A stretch of DNA of 53,907 nt from Alphaproteobacteria bacterium (GCA_030432195.1 JAUIHE010000005.1:1-53907), one strand, 5' to 3'; shown: positions 8,318 to 18,516, counted from the stretch's first letter. The notes: generated from the sequence alone by a model not told the origin. Translations and numbers: made by a program.

Positions 8318-11158
8318 TCAATCACCGGTGCCAGAGAAGAACTCTTTGACCTGGGACAGGGCGTCTTGAAGACCAAGGCGTTCGATCTCCATGCCTTCGG
8401 GGAAGGCGCTGGTTAGCCGGGTCGGCAGGCCACCATCGAGCATGACAAAGACCCCGCGATCATCTTGGCGGCGAATGAGACGTCCAAAGGCCTGGCGCAA
8501 TTTGAAACGGACCAACTGCTCATCATAGGCGCGCCCGCCAAAGGCCTGACGGCGCGCCTTATGAATGATGGTCGGCCGCGGCCACGGCACCCGATCCATA
8601 ATGACCATGCGAAGCGCTAGACCCGGTACGTCGATCCCGTCGCGCAGCGCATCGGTACCCATGAGACAGGCGTGGGTATCGCTGCGAAACATCTCGATCA
8701 GCGAGCCCGGGTCGCTGGCGTCGATGTGCTGAGCCAGCAAGCTCAAGCCCGCCTGTTCCAGATCTTCGGCCATAAGTCCGTGAACCTGACGCATGCGGGC
8801 GATCGAGGTGAACAGGCCCAAGGCCCCGCCGCCGCTGGCCTGCATCAGCGCCCGCATGGCCCCTGCCAATTGGGCCGGATCTTGCTTGTTGAGATCGGTG
8901 ACCACCAAAACCCGTGCCGCCTTGCCATAGTCAAAGGGCGAAGGATGGCGTGTCATCACCGGTGGTTGCGGCAGGTGGCAAGCCCCGGTGCGCTGCTCGG
9001 CCAGGCGCCAATCGGCCTCGACATCGCCGCTGGTATCCCCCAAAGTCGCAGACGTTATTAGAAGGCCGTGGCTTTGAAATCGCAGGGTCTGCATCAGTGG
9101 TTGGGTCGGGTCGATGAAATGGCGAAACGCGCCAAGATCGCGGTCCTGGCCATCAATGCGCACCACTTCCAGCCAATCGACTTGACCGTCGAGCGGCTCG
9201 TCAGACAAAAGGCTGGCGGTCATGTCCCGCCAAGAGCGCAGCGGCTCGATCGCGCGTAGTGTCAGACTGCGAATGAGGCCTTCCAGGCGGCGGCGTTGAT
9301 CGCTGTCGAACTGGTCGGGCTGGTTGGCTAGCAGTTCGCCCAACAGGCGTTCCAGCTCGACCAGCGGTTTTTCCAACTTGCCCAGCGCCTCATTCAGGGC
9401 CGCCGCTGCCTCGGCCAACTCCGGCAGGACCGGGCGCACGTCGCATTCCAACGTATAGGGGTCTTGCGGCTTGGCGGTTCGCGCATAGACCTGGCGGCCC
9501 ACGGCCAGCAAAAAGGCCTCGACGGCGCCTTGGGGTTCCTGAGCGGCCAGGCGTTTGGCCCAGAAGGGCGCCGGCAGACAGGTCGCGCCGAAAATCGCCT
9601 GCTGGGTTGCCCGGTCGATCGCATCGTTTTCCAGCAGCAAATCGTCCAAGCGTGATTGCAGCCCTCGGCGGCGACCCGGCCGCGCGCGCCCGTCCTCACG
9701 CCCCAACAGCCAACGCCGCGTCTCTTGCGTCTCGCGCCCGGTCAAACGCGCACAAAACACCGAGTCCGCCGCATCGAACAGGTGGTGGCCCTCATCGAAG
9801 ACATAGCGCGTCGGCAGGCCGCTCTCGCTGGCTTGGGCCGCTTGCAGGCTGGGCCCCACCGCCTGGGTCGCGGCCTGATGCAATACCAGCGCATGATTGG
9901 CGATGACCAGCTTGGCCTGGCGCGCCTTGCGGATCGAGCGCTCCACATAGCAGCGCCGATAGTGGGTGCAGGCGGAGAACAAGCATTCCCCGCGATGGTC
10001 AGCAAGCTCAGCCAAAGCAGCGCCGGAGAAAAGCTCGCCCATCCAGACCGGCAAATCCCCGCCAACCAGCTCACCGGACCGGCTGGCCTGAACCCAACGT
10101 GCCATCAGCGCCAAGAACACCAGATCGCGCGGTCGCAATGTCATCGACTGGCTGGCTTCTTCAAAGTTCATCAAGCAGAGGTAGTTCTCGCGCCCCTTGC
10201 GCACGACAACCTGGCGCTGCTTTTGCGCCGGTTCGGGATAGAGGCGGTCCAGTTCTTGGTCCAGCTGACCTTGCAGGACGCGGGTAAAGGTAGACAGCCA
10301 GACGCTGCCCTTGTTCTTGTCGGCCCAAATACTGGCCGGGGCCAAATAACCCAACGTCTTGCCAGTGCCGGTGCCCGCTTCTGCCAACACAGTTTGCGGC
10401 TCCCCAAAGGCCTGGGCGGGGGCAAAGGCTTCGGCGACGGCTTGCGCATAGGCCGCTTGCTGGGGGCGAATTTCCGCCTGTGTGCCCGCCGCGATCAGAT
10501 CGGCCAGGCGCCCGCGCACTTCATCAGCGCGCAAGGGCTGGGTGCCTGGGGGATCAATTGGGCCGCTGTCTTCCCATTCAGGCAGATCACGCCAGACCGC
10601 TAAGTTACGCTGAGCGTTGGCTTGTCCACCCAGGCCCTTGGCGCGCAAGATGGCATTGACATAGGGCGACCAAGCCCAATCGGCCTCGCTGAGCACCTGT
10701 GCCAGGCCGACAATGGCGGCTTGCTTCAAGGGTAGACTAGCATCCAATTCGCGGAGCAGCAGATTTGCCGCTTCAAGCAAGGTCTGGGCTTGCTGGGCGT
10801 CATCATTGGGCACCGGTAGATCCAGGGCCAGCGCCAAACCCTGAGCAGAGGGGGCACAGCTCTGCGCAGGCCGCACAAAGGCGAACAGCTCCAAGACATC
10901 CAGACCTTTGAGCGCGGACAAACCGAGGCGGCGTTTTGTCAATCCCGCATGGCAGAAGATCACGGCTCCGGCTTGTCCTAGGCGCGAGACCTCGCTAGGC
11001 TCTACCCTTCGCAGCCTTGTCGGGCCGCTTTCGACTTCATCCAACAGACCAGGGCCCGCGTTGGCCGTATAGATCCAGGCATAGCCCGTTCTTGCCAGAA
11101 CCACGGCCGCGCTTGGCGAAAGCTGTTTGGGGTCAAAGTCTGGGGTCACGGCAACCAA
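8318..11158 (-). CDS. ATP-dependent DNA helicase, DinG/XPD-like
   Basis: Walker A 'AEAGTGTGKTLGYLAPA', 'DEGHHLFD' Walker B, Fe-S-type cysteines (CLFSACTHYRRCYVERS), 'LRQAFGRLIRRQDDRG' motif VI. Confidence 0.88.
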   Translation of the reverse strand: MVAVTPDFDPKQLSPSAAVVLARTGYAWIYTANAGPGLLDEVESGPTRLRRVEPSEVSRLGQAGAVIFCHAGLTKRRLGLSALKGLDVLELFAFVRPAQSCAPSAQGLALALDLPVPNDDAQQAQTLLEAANLLLRELDASLPLKQAAIVGLAQVLSEADWAWSPYVNAILRAKGLGGQANAQRNLAVWRDLPEWEDSGPIDPPGTQPLRADEVRGRLADLIAAGTQAEIRPQQAAYAQAVAEAFAPAQAFGEPQTVLAEAGTGTGKTLGYLAPASIWADKNKGSVWLSTFTRVLQGQLDQELDRLYPEPAQKQRQVVVRKGRENYLCLMNFEEASQSMTLRPRDLVFLALMARWVQASRSGELVGGDLPVWMGELFSGAALAELADHRGECLFSACTHYRRCYVERSIRKARQAKLVIANHALVLHQAATQAVGPSLQAAQASESGLPTRYVFDEGHHLFDAADSVFCARLTGRETQETRRWLLGREDGRARPGRRRGLQSRLDDLLLENDAIDRATQQAIFGATCLPAPFWAKRLAAQEPQGAVEAFLLAVGRQVYARTAKPQDPYTLECDVRPVLPELAEAAAALNEALGKLEKPLVELERLLGELLANQPDQFDSDQRRRLEGLIRSLTLRAIEPLRSWRDMTASLLSDEPLDGQVDWLEVVRIDGQDRDLGAFRHFIDPTQPLMQTLRFQSHGLLITSATLGDTSGDVEADWRLAEQRTGACHLPQPPVMTRHPSPFDYGKAARVLVVTDLNKQDPAQLAGAMRALMQASGGGALGLFTSIARMRQVHGLMAEDLEQAGLSLLAQHIDASDPGSLIEMFRSDTHACLMGTDALRDGIDVPGLALRMVIMDRVPWPRPTIIHKARRQAFGGRAYDEQLVRFKLRQAFGRLIRRQDDRGVFVMLDGGLPTRLTSAFPEGMEIERLGLQDALSQVKEFFSGTGD

Positions 11159-11255
11159 AAGCGGATAGATACCAAAAGTGAGGAGAAGCCGGGCGCAACC
11201 CTTGCCCGCTACACCGCCCTTGGGGCGGCCTCAAGTCAGAGAGTAATGAGCGATC

Positions 11256-12260
11256 ATGCCTAGCCATCCGAATGAAGCCCATGTTCGCAGCCTGTTCAAG
11301 CCCGTCGCTTGGGCAAATCGCGTGCTAAGCCCGGCAATGCAAGCTGTCGTGTTGGTTGTTCTGTCTGCGTTCTTCTTTTCGATCATGAACGTCACGATCC
11401 GAATAGTCACCCAAGGCGACATTCCGGTGCTTGAGGTTGTAGCCTTTCGCAACCTGTTTGGGTGGATGGTGTTGTGGCCTTGGTGGTTGCGTGTCGGTCG
11501 TTATGCCTTTCAAACACCTGCCCCGCGCTTTTACATCTTTCGCTCCAGCGTCGGAATGTTGGGGATGATCCTCATGTTTTGGTCGGTCAAGCTGCTGCAC
11601 CCTGCCGAGGCGGTGGCGCTCAACTTCACGCTGCCTTTGTTTGCGGTGATCGGCGCCTATTTCTTCTTGGGCGAGAAGGTCGGGGCGCGGCGCTGGGGCG
11701 CGACCGCCGTAGGTTTTCTGGGTGTTCTGATCATGCTACAACCGGGTGCTGGCACCTTCAAGCTGGCCGCCATCGTGCCGATCGCTGCTGCGGTCGCTAT
11801 GGCCGCGGCCATCTTGAGCGTCAAACACCTCACGCGGCTCGGCGAAGATCCGGTGCGCGCGGTCTTCCTCAACGGCATGATTGCCACACCGCTGACCTTT
11901 GCCATGGCCGCAACGGTTTGGGTCACGCCCAGCTGGACCCAGTTGGCCATTTTGTTCTTGATCGGCATCATGGGCACGCTGGCGCACATTACTTTTACCA
12001 TGGCTTTCAAGCTGGCGGACGCCTCCTACCTGATCGGCTTTGACTATTTACGCCTGCCCTTCGTCGCTGTCTTAGCCTATTTCTGGCTGGGCGAGGTGCC
12101 GACGGTCTGGATTTGGCCCGGCGCTGGTCTGATCGCATTGTCGTCGGTCTACATCGCCCAGCGCGAACGCAAGCGCGCCCTGGAAGCTATGGCAAAAGAT
12201 CCGCAATCTCGGCCCGCAACGCCGGTAGCAAAGTCTCATGAAACCAAGGATGCTTTTTGA
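11256..12260 (+). CDS. DMT superfamily (EamA) transporter
   Basis: Multi-TM protein with two EamA-type repeats ('LPLFAVIGAYFFLGEKVGARRWGATAVGFLGVLIML', 'LPFVAVLAYFWLGEVPTVWIWPGAGLIALSSVYI'). Confidence 0.85.
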   Translation: MPSHPNEAHVRSLFKPVAWANRVLSPAMQAVVLVVLSAFFFSIMNVTIRIVTQGDIPVLEVVAFRNLFGWMVLWPWWLRVGRYAFQTPAPRFYIFRSSVGMLGMILMFWSVKLLHPAEAVALNFTLPLFAVIGAYFFLGEKVGARRWGATAVGFLGVLIMLQPGAGTFKLAAIVPIAAAVAMAAAILSVKHLTRLGEDPVRAVFLNGMIATPLTFAMAATVWVTPSWTQLAILFLIGIMGTLAHITFTMAFKLADASYLIGFDYLRLPFVAVLAYFWLGEVPTVWIWPGAGLIALSSVYIAQRERKRALEAMAKDPQSRPATPVAKSHETKDAF

Positions 12261-12816
12261 GCCAAGCGGTGCTGCGCCACGACGGGTGCGGCAAAGGCCA
12301 GAGCCTTGGCGCGCTGTCCTGCCAGGCTTCGACCCTTTGGGTTAGGCTCCAAGTTTTGCGTTCAGGCATGTAGGCGCGCTGAGCGTACTGGCCAACCAGC
12401 AGGGTCATACGAAGTTCGAGCATGCAGTCGAGCAAAGCTTGATGCCACAGCGGCGCGCACTCTGGCCGTGGCGGTGCATCGCCACCAGCTGCCAGGCGGC
12501 CAGGATAGCAAAAGCCCATCGGCATAAGTGCGACTTTGCTTTCATCATAGAAAACCTCTGGGCTCAGCCCCAACCAGTCGCGCAGCCGTTGGCCGCTGGC
12601 ATCGTTCCAGGGAATCGAGGTTTCGTGCACGCGCGTGCCGGGGGCTTGGCCAATGATAAGCAAGGCCGCGCTGGCACTGGCGCGCACAACCGGATTCGCA
12701 CCCAGAGGCAGGTGATCTTGGCAGTGCCGACAAGCGCCGATCTGCCGCAACAAGGCGTCAAGGCTGGTCATATCATCCGCAAACAGCGCCGCCGGACCAC
12801 CCCTAGCGCCAGGCAT
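12187..12816 (-). CDS. Uracil-DNA glycosylase superfamily protein
   Basis: 'LLIIGQAPGTRVHETSIPWNDASGQRLRDWLG' and 'PLPHPSWRSTAWLKKHPWF'. Confidence 0.8.
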   Translation of the reverse strand: MPGARGGPAALFADDMTSLDALLRQIGACRHCQDHLPLGANPVVRASASAALLIIGQAPGTRVHETSIPWNDASGQRLRDWLGLSPEVFYDESKVALMPMGFCYPGRLAAGGDAPPRPECAPLWHQALLDCMLELRMTLLVGQYAQRAYMPERKTWSLTQRVEAWQDSAPRLWPLPHPSWRSTAWLKKHPWFHETLLPALRAEIADLLP

Positions 12817-12845
12817 GGAGTCCGCGCCTCAGGGCCCTGGCCGCG

Positions 12846-14045
12846 CTAGTTGGTGTTGGTCGCTGCGCTGTCCGCGGCCTTGCCAGAATCGGCCTGCTGA
12901 TCGGGCTCGGCGGTCTCGCGCTGGCACAAACGGCAGGCATCGTCGATTTGCACCAAGAGCTGTTCCAGCTCCAAGGCACGATTGCGCGTAAACATGAGCT
13001 GACAGGTCTCACGGTGACTCTTGAGGACCGGCGGCGCGTTTTCATCGGCAAAATCGTTGCAGGTTCCTTGCGCGTAAGACCGCCAGGCGGCTTGATTGCG
13101 CTCCAGATCCTTGTTGCTGGACGAGTTGGTGATCTGGCGATGGCGCTCCAGAGCCTCACCCATCGCCTGCTGCCACGAGCTCAAGGAGGCTTGCACACAA
13201 ATCGCTTCACTGCTCGGATCTTGCTCGGCTTCGTAGATGCATTCCAAATAGGGGTCTTGGCTGGGCGCTTGTCCCATGCGACGCCCTGAACTGGTCAAAC
13301 GAATCGGTAGGTCAAATTCATCGGTGGCAATTCTTGTCAGCTCGGCATTGCTGAAAGCAGGCAGTAATCCTGCCGTCAAGCCAGGGGTTGCCCCCACCAG
13401 GCTGCCGTCGCTGCCTTGCGCCGCTGGGTCGGCATTGAGCCCCAAGGGTCCAACCGTGCGGCAGGCGTGAACCGGGCTCTCATTCGCCAACATAGGCGCG
13501 GTGAAGGAAGCCGAAACCCAGCCTTCAAAGCCACAGTAGGTGATTTTGGTCCAGCGGCCAAAAGCGTCAACGGGCAAAATGCCAACGGTATCCCCTGGCA
13601 ACAACGTGATGCGGCTGTATTCTGTACCCGGCCCTTCGCGCAAGCTAAGAGAGCCCGACGGCCCCAAACGGATTATCTTAAGAAAACCTTGCCCAACGGG
13701 CGGGGCACTACCCGGATCAGCCGGCAGCGTCGGGCGGCGACCGCGCGTGGAGCCACCCGAACTTGCGGGCTTCTTCTTGGCCGTCTTCTTGGTAGATGAA
13801 CTGGCAGGCTCTGGAGTGGCCAAATCAATGGCGTTGGTGCGCGGAATGACCGTTCCGCTTTGCGCCTGCGCGCCGCTGGCCCACGCCCAACTAGACAGGC
13901 TCAAGACCAGGGCAAGGGCCAAGGGCGCTAGGCCGCCCAAGCCAAGGGGGTGGCGCGCTCTTGCTGTCGTCGCCTGAGGCTCGCCCGCTGCAAAGCAAGG
14001 GCGTTCCAGGGTGTCGGGGCACGATGCGAGCGTCGCGCTAGGCAT
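12846..14045 (-). CDS. SH3b + LprI/DUF1311-like envelope protein (short paralog)
   Basis: 'LKIIRLGPSGSLSLREGPGTEYSRITLLPGDTVGIL...WTKITYCGFEGWVSA' SH3b; C-terminal 'YLECIYEAEQ...RNQAAWRSYAQGTCNDFA...CRLCQRE'. Confidence 0.65.
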   Translation of the reverse strand: MPSATLASCPDTLERPCFAAGEPQATTARARHPLGLGGLAPLALALVLSLSSWAWASGAQAQSGTVIPRTNAIDLATPEPASSSTKKTAKKKPASSGGSTRGRRPTLPADPGSAPPVGQGFLKIIRLGPSGSLSLREGPGTEYSRITLLPGDTVGILPVDAFGRWTKITYCGFEGWVSASFTAPMLANESPVHACRTVGPLGLNADPAAQGSDGSLVGATPGLTAGLLPAFSNAELTRIATDEFDLPIRLTSSGRRMGQAPSQDPYLECIYEAEQDPSSEAICVQASLSSWQQAMGEALERHRQITNSSSNKDLERNQAAWRSYAQGTCNDFADENAPPVLKSHRETCQLMFTRNRALELEQLLVQIDDACRLCQRETAEPDQQADSGKAADSAATNTN

Positions 14046-14240
14046 AGCGCCTCTCCTGTTTTAAATCGGCCAGTCGGGGCACGCAAAACCAAGTTCGCGA
14101 CCGCCCAGGCTGGGTTCGGTATGGATCAAAGGCATATACAAGCTGGGCGTGTGCGCACCAAAATGAAGCCCACCCCCGGGTGTAGCGGATTCGCCGGAAA
14201 ATTCAAACCCTGAAGCAATGACAAGGGCATTAGCATGCGT

Positions 14241-16814
14241 CTAGTCGTTCGCCGCCGTCAATGCTTCCTGACTTTGCTCGCGCTGGCACAGGCGGCACGC
14301 CGTATCCCGCTGAGCGAGCAGCTTTTCCAATTCCAGCGCCCGATCACGCAAGAATTCCAAGCGGCAGTTGTCTTGATTGCTCTTTAAGATGGGGGAAGCG
14401 TCGGGCTTTGCGAAGACTTCACAGGTTCCGCGCACGTATTCCGCCCAAGCGCCCTGCGTCTCGTCCAGCTCCAGATTGTACGCACGGTCGGCGGTGATCA
14501 GCTTCAAGCCTTGGACAGCCAAATCCATAGCCTGCTCCCAGGATCGCAAGGAAGCAGCCAGACAGACTTGAATGTCCTCGATGCGTTCTTCGGCCTGAAC
14601 CAAGCAGTCCAAGTAGGCGTCTCGTTGTGGGCCCTGTCCTAGATGGCGACCGTCGGCAGCAAGACGAATGGGGAAGTCATAATCGTCACGCACAATGTCC
14701 GCATCGGCCGACGCACCCAAGCGCAGGCCTGCGCTGGCAACACCGTTGGACGGTACAAAGCGTAAGCTGGTGGCATTCTCTAGGGCCGCCAAGTCGGTTT
14801 CTAGACCCAAGGGGCCCGCGTTTTCACAAGCGTGCAGCGGATTTTCTGCCTCCGACATGGTGTCGGTGTAGTCGGCTGAGACCCAACCTTCATATCCGCA
14901 AAAGCGAACCTTCACCCACTCGCCCGACCGTTCGATGAACTGCATGCCGACACTCGCACCAGGCAACAGGGCCAAGCGGCGGAAGTCCGTGCTGGGACCC
15001 TCACGGAGACTCAGACGGCCGGTCTCGGTCAGGCGAATAATTTTCAGATAGTCGGGCCCAGGCGCTGCGCTGGGTTGAATCGGCGCGCGGTCGTCTGGCT
15101 TGGCTTGCGGCGGACTTGCAGGTTCCAGGGCTTCAGGGCTCAAGGCCGCCAATTGGACGGCCGGTTCTTCTGCGGGTTCTTCAACCGGAGCAACAACGGC
15201 AACTTGCGGGGCAGGTTCTTCTACCGGCGCTTCAACAGGAGCAACGGCAGCGACCTGAGGCGCGGGCTCTTCCACTGGCTCCTCGACGGGAGCGACAACG
15301 ACGACCTGCGGCGCGGGTTCCTCGACCGGCGCTTCGACGGGCGCAACAACGACGACTTGCGGTGCTGGCTCCTCTACCGGCTCTTCAACCGGTGCTTCGA
15401 CGGGAGCGACAACGACGACCTGCGGCGCTGGCTCCTCTACCGGCTCTTCAACAGGAGCAACTACGGCAACTTGCGAGGCTGGTTCTTCCACCGGCTCCTC
15501 GACCGGCGCAACAACGGCGACCTGAGTCGCGGGTTCTTCCACCGGCTCCTCGACCGGCGCAACAACGGCGACCTGAGTCGCGGGTTCTTCCACCGGCTCT
15601 TCAACAGAAGCAACTACGGCAACTTGCGGTGCAGGTTCTTCAACCGGCGCTTCGACGGGCGCAACAGCGGCGACCTGAGGCGCTGGCTCTTCCACCGGCT
15701 CTTCAACCGGCGCAACTACGGCGACCTGCAGCGCGGGCTCCTCTACCGGCTCTTCAACCGGCGCAACAGCGGCAACTTGCGGTGCTGGCTCTTCGACCGG
15801 CGCTTCGACGGGCGCGACAACAACAACCTGAGGCGCAGGCTCTTCAACCGGCGCTTCGACGGGAGCGACAGCAGCGACCTGCGGCGCGGGCTCTTCAACC
15901 GGTGCTTCGACGGGCGCAACAACGGCGACCTGAGTCGCGGGTTCTTCCACCGGCTCTTCAACAGGAGCAACTACGGCAACTTGCGGTGCAGGTTCTTCAA
16001 CCGGCGCTTCGACGGGCGCAACAGCGGCGACCTGAGGCGCTGGCTCTTCCACCGGCTCTTCGACGGGCGCTTCGACGGGCGCGACAACGACGACCTGCGG
16101 TGCTGGCTCCTCTACCGGCTCTTCGACGGGCGCTTCGACGGGCGCGACAACGACGACCTGCGGTGCTGGCTCCTCTACCGGCACTTCAACCGGCGCAACA
16201 GCGACAACCAAAGGCGCTGGACCGGATGGCGCGCTCGGTTCTTTGGCAATGACAACCTGGGGCTCTTCCGTCGCGTCGCTTGCAGCTGGGACAACCGCCG
16301 CCCTCTTCTTGGTTTTTGGCGTCGAAGGCGCCGCAGCAACGCTTTGTACGGGCTCCTCGATCTTCAAATAGAGGTTCGAATTCGATGATTTCTTCTTTGT
16401 GACAACGGTTGCAGTCTCGGGCGCTTTTTCCTGCGCCGGTGCATTTTTAGCTGCCTTTTCCTCGCGGCGCTCCTCTACACGCGCTTCAACGCGATCTGAT
16501 AAGCGACCAAACAGGGTGAACAAAAAGAAGGGCTTGGGCTTGGGCTTTTCCGCCCGTGCGTTTTCAGGCGTGCGCTTCAAAACAGTGCCAGACTGACTAA
16601 ATCCGTCGCCGGGCACCATGATCGCAGCGCCGATAGACAGAGCGGCAACCAGCGACAGAGTGACCATCCAGGGGCGTTTGCCGAGCAGGCGCTTGGCGCC
16701 AGCAGACAAACCGCGAATGTCAGAAGGAATAAAAATACCGGGCATGCAGCCACTCCTGGTGTAGTCAAATTTGGCGCCAGAGGGTAAGCTGCCCGCGCGG
16801 CATCCATGAAACAA
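14241..16814 (-). CDS. SH3b + LprI/DUF1311-like envelope protein with a ~20-copy Pro/Glu/Val repeat (long paralog)
   Basis: Same C-terminal architecture as the 12846-14045 protein; N-terminal TM (MVTLSLVAALSIGAAIM); likely start Met at 16745 preceded by AGGAGTGG. Confidence 0.7.
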   Translation of the reverse strand: MFHGCRAGSLPSGAKFDYTRSGCMPGIFIPSDIRGLSAGAKRLLGKRPWMVTLSLVAALSIGAAIMVPGDGFSQSGTVLKRTPENARAEKPKPKPFFLFTLFGRLSDRVEARVEERREEKAAKNAPAQEKAPETATVVTKKKSSNSNLYLKIEEPVQSVAAAPSTPKTKKRAAVVPAASDATEEPQVVIAKEPSAPSGPAPLVVAVAPVEVPVEEPAPQVVVVAPVEAPVEEPVEEPAPQVVVVAPVEAPVEEPVEEPAPQVAAVAPVEAPVEEPAPQVAVVAPVEEPVEEPATQVAVVAPVEAPVEEPAPQVAAVAPVEAPVEEPAPQVVVVAPVEAPVEEPAPQVAAVAPVEEPVEEPALQVAVVAPVEEPVEEPAPQVAAVAPVEAPVEEPAPQVAVVASVEEPVEEPATQVAVVAPVEEPVEEPATQVAVVAPVEEPVEEPASQVAVVAPVEEPVEEPAPQVVVVAPVEAPVEEPVEEPAPQVVVVAPVEAPVEEPAPQVVVVAPVEEPVEEPAPQVAAVAPVEAPVEEPAPQVAVVAPVEEPAEEPAVQLAALSPEALEPASPPQAKPDDRAPIQPSAAPGPDYLKIIRLTETGRLSLREGPSTDFRRLALLPGASVGMQFIERSGEWVKVRFCGYEGWVSADYTDTMSEAENPLHACENAGPLGLETDLAALENATSLRFVPSNGVASAGLRLGASADADIVRDDYDFPIRLAADGRHLGQGPQRDAYLDCLVQAEERIEDIQVCLAASLRSWEQAMDLAVQGLKLITADRAYNLELDETQGAWAEYVRGTCEVFAKPDASPILKSNQDNCRLEFLRDRALELEKLLAQRDTACRLCQREQSQEALTAAND
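15156..16215. repeat. Coding tandem repeat, 51-bp (17-aa) or 63-bp units: (A)PQVxVVAPVE(A/E)PVEEP, about 19-20 copies
   Basis: Counted directly in the translation. Confidence 0.95.
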
Positions 16815-17043
16815 AATTAAGGGTTCTCGCCTTGCCTTTGAGGCGGCCAGTCAGGCGTTTGTTATCGCTTTTTTTCGGGGGACCGGCGGCAAAACCACTG
16901 TTCCGCCAGGCCTAAACGATTTCTAAACTCAATCCAATATCACAGCAGCGACAACAGCCTTTCGTATAGGCTGGCTTGCGGTTGGCCCGGCGGAAATCCG
17001 GTGCCCACAACACCCCCTATGTCCGGCGTGCAAGCGGCTCAAA

Positions 17044-17775
17044 TTAGCTGCTGTGTTGCGGTTTTGCGAACAGTGCGACCCAATAAGTAAGGTGGGGATC
17101 TTCGCGCAAACTGACCTTCGAGCGTAGATAGGCGACCCCCAGTTGTTCCGGGTGATCACTCAGCAAAGCGGCACGATGTGGGGGTGAGTCCAGCCAGTCT
17201 TGTACTACTTCTGCGGGGGTAAGCTGCCCGGCGGCCAAATTCTCCGCAACATACTTCCAACGATAGCCGCGTTCTTCGACCCGCGCGTCCGGGCCGCGCC
17301 CTTGCGTGTCTTTGTGATCCAGATGATGGCGTTGAGCCAACTGGCGCGCATAGGCGGCTGCGGTCTGGGTCAAAATCTCGTTGTCAATCAGTTCAGCCTT
17401 GCCGAACTGCCGTCGGATCTTGTTGATTTCCGCGATCAGGGCCGCCTGCTTCAAGATTTCATCGTGCGTGAAATCAACGGTCGGCAGGGCGCGGCGCGTG
17501 AACAGGCGCGGCATCAATGCCGGCTGCGCGCCGGGTCGGGCTGTTTGTGGCCAAGACGGCGACGCCGCAGCAACGGGGGCACCCACCACGCGTTGAGACC
17601 CATTTACCTGATTCGCCGCGGTGGCACTAAATGTCAGCGCTGACGGCTTGAACAACTGCGGCGAGTTCAAAACGCGCCGCGCGGGGTCCGGAATCGGTTT
17701 AACGCAGCCGGTTAGCAAAAACACCACGCCAAGAAAGCCAAGAATCGCAACGCGCCCGCAGGACTGTTGGGTCAT
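17044..17775 (-). CDS. CAP-domain (SCP/YkwD-like) lipoprotein
   Basis: Lipobox 'FLLTGC'; 'HHLDHKD', 'GYRWKYVAENLAAG', 'WLDSPPHRAALLS' CAP motifs. Confidence 0.85.
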   Translation of the reverse strand: MTQQSCGRVAILGFLGVVFLLTGCVKPIPDPARRVLNSPQLFKPSALTFSATAANQVNGSQRVVGAPVAAASPSWPQTARPGAQPALMPRLFTRRALPTVDFTHDEILKQAALIAEINKIRRQFGKAELIDNEILTQTAAAYARQLAQRHHLDHKDTQGRGPDARVEERGYRWKYVAENLAAGQLTPAEVVQDWLDSPPHRAALLSDHPEQLGVAYLRSKVSLREDPHLTYWVALFAKPQHSS

Positions 17776-18161
17776 AAAATATATAAATCCACGGTCTGAA
17801 TAAAATAACTAACCCAGCGCTATACCGCCGATGCATGGCGAGGCCAAGGCACCAATTGGGTCACAATTGCGACGATAGGGCTGGACTATACACAAGAGGC
17901 CGTGAAATTTGGCACTTGGGACTTTTCTTGATCGTTGAATCAGGATAGTCACGCTGTAAAGGTGATTGGTGCAAAAGTTTCAAGCTTGGCAGGCGGGTGC
18001 GCAGAATTCTGGCTATGATTGCCAGGGGACAGCAAGGCCAGCGTTCGGGCGAGAGAAATGACCGGATAAGGCAGAACCAATTCGCCGCCCGTTTGGATTA
18101 CCGCCGCGCCTTGGCTTGTAGATACGATCATCAAGGCTCATTCCGGCAGACAACTAGGAAA

Positions 18162-18404
18162 ATGGATATGATGAAGATTGCTTCTCTGATTTGCGCGCTG
18201 GCGACTGTGTTCGCGCTCTCAGGCTGCTTGAAGACCCTGGACAGCAGTGCGTCAGCGACCCCTGCCGCCACACCGGCTCCCGCGACCAACTCACAAGGCT
18301 ATGCGACCAACCAAGGCGCACCGAAGATGGCCAACGGCTACGACTGTAGCATCGTGCCCCGCAGCAAATCAGAAATCGCTGAATACCGCGAGAAGTGCCT
18401 CTAA
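18162..18404 (+). CDS. Small secreted lipoprotein (80 aa)
   Basis: MKIASLICALATVFALSGC lipobox; followed by an intrinsic terminator. Confidence 0.65.
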   Translation: MDMMKIASLICALATVFALSGCLKTLDSSASATPAATPAPATNSQGYATNQGAPKMANGYDCSIVPRSKSEIAEYREKCL

Positions 18405-18483
18405 GGCATTTCGGTTCGCTTGACCAAACGCTGACGCAAAGGTGTGCAAGGTCCGGGCGATCGCGCAAAACGCAATAAAGAAG

Positions 18484-18516
18484 ACCCCATCGCATTTCCG
18501 CGGTGGGGTTTTTTAA
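18484..18516 (+). terminator. Rho-independent terminator
   Basis: CCCCATCGC-atttcc-GCGGTGGGG followed by TTTTTT. Confidence 0.8.

Noticed and set aside
9656-10603. 315-aa plus-strand ORF
   Set aside because: Antisense to the well-supported DinG-like helicase gene in high-GC DNA; no recognisable family.
15075-16388. 437-aa and 378-aa plus-strand ORFs (15075-16388, 15116-16252) with repeat-rich Arg/Asn/Leu or Pro/Arg/Gln sequence
   Set aside because: Antisense shadows of the VEEP repeat: a 51-bp unit without stops in one frame is automatically open in others; composition is biologically implausible and the minus-strand frame has recognised domains.
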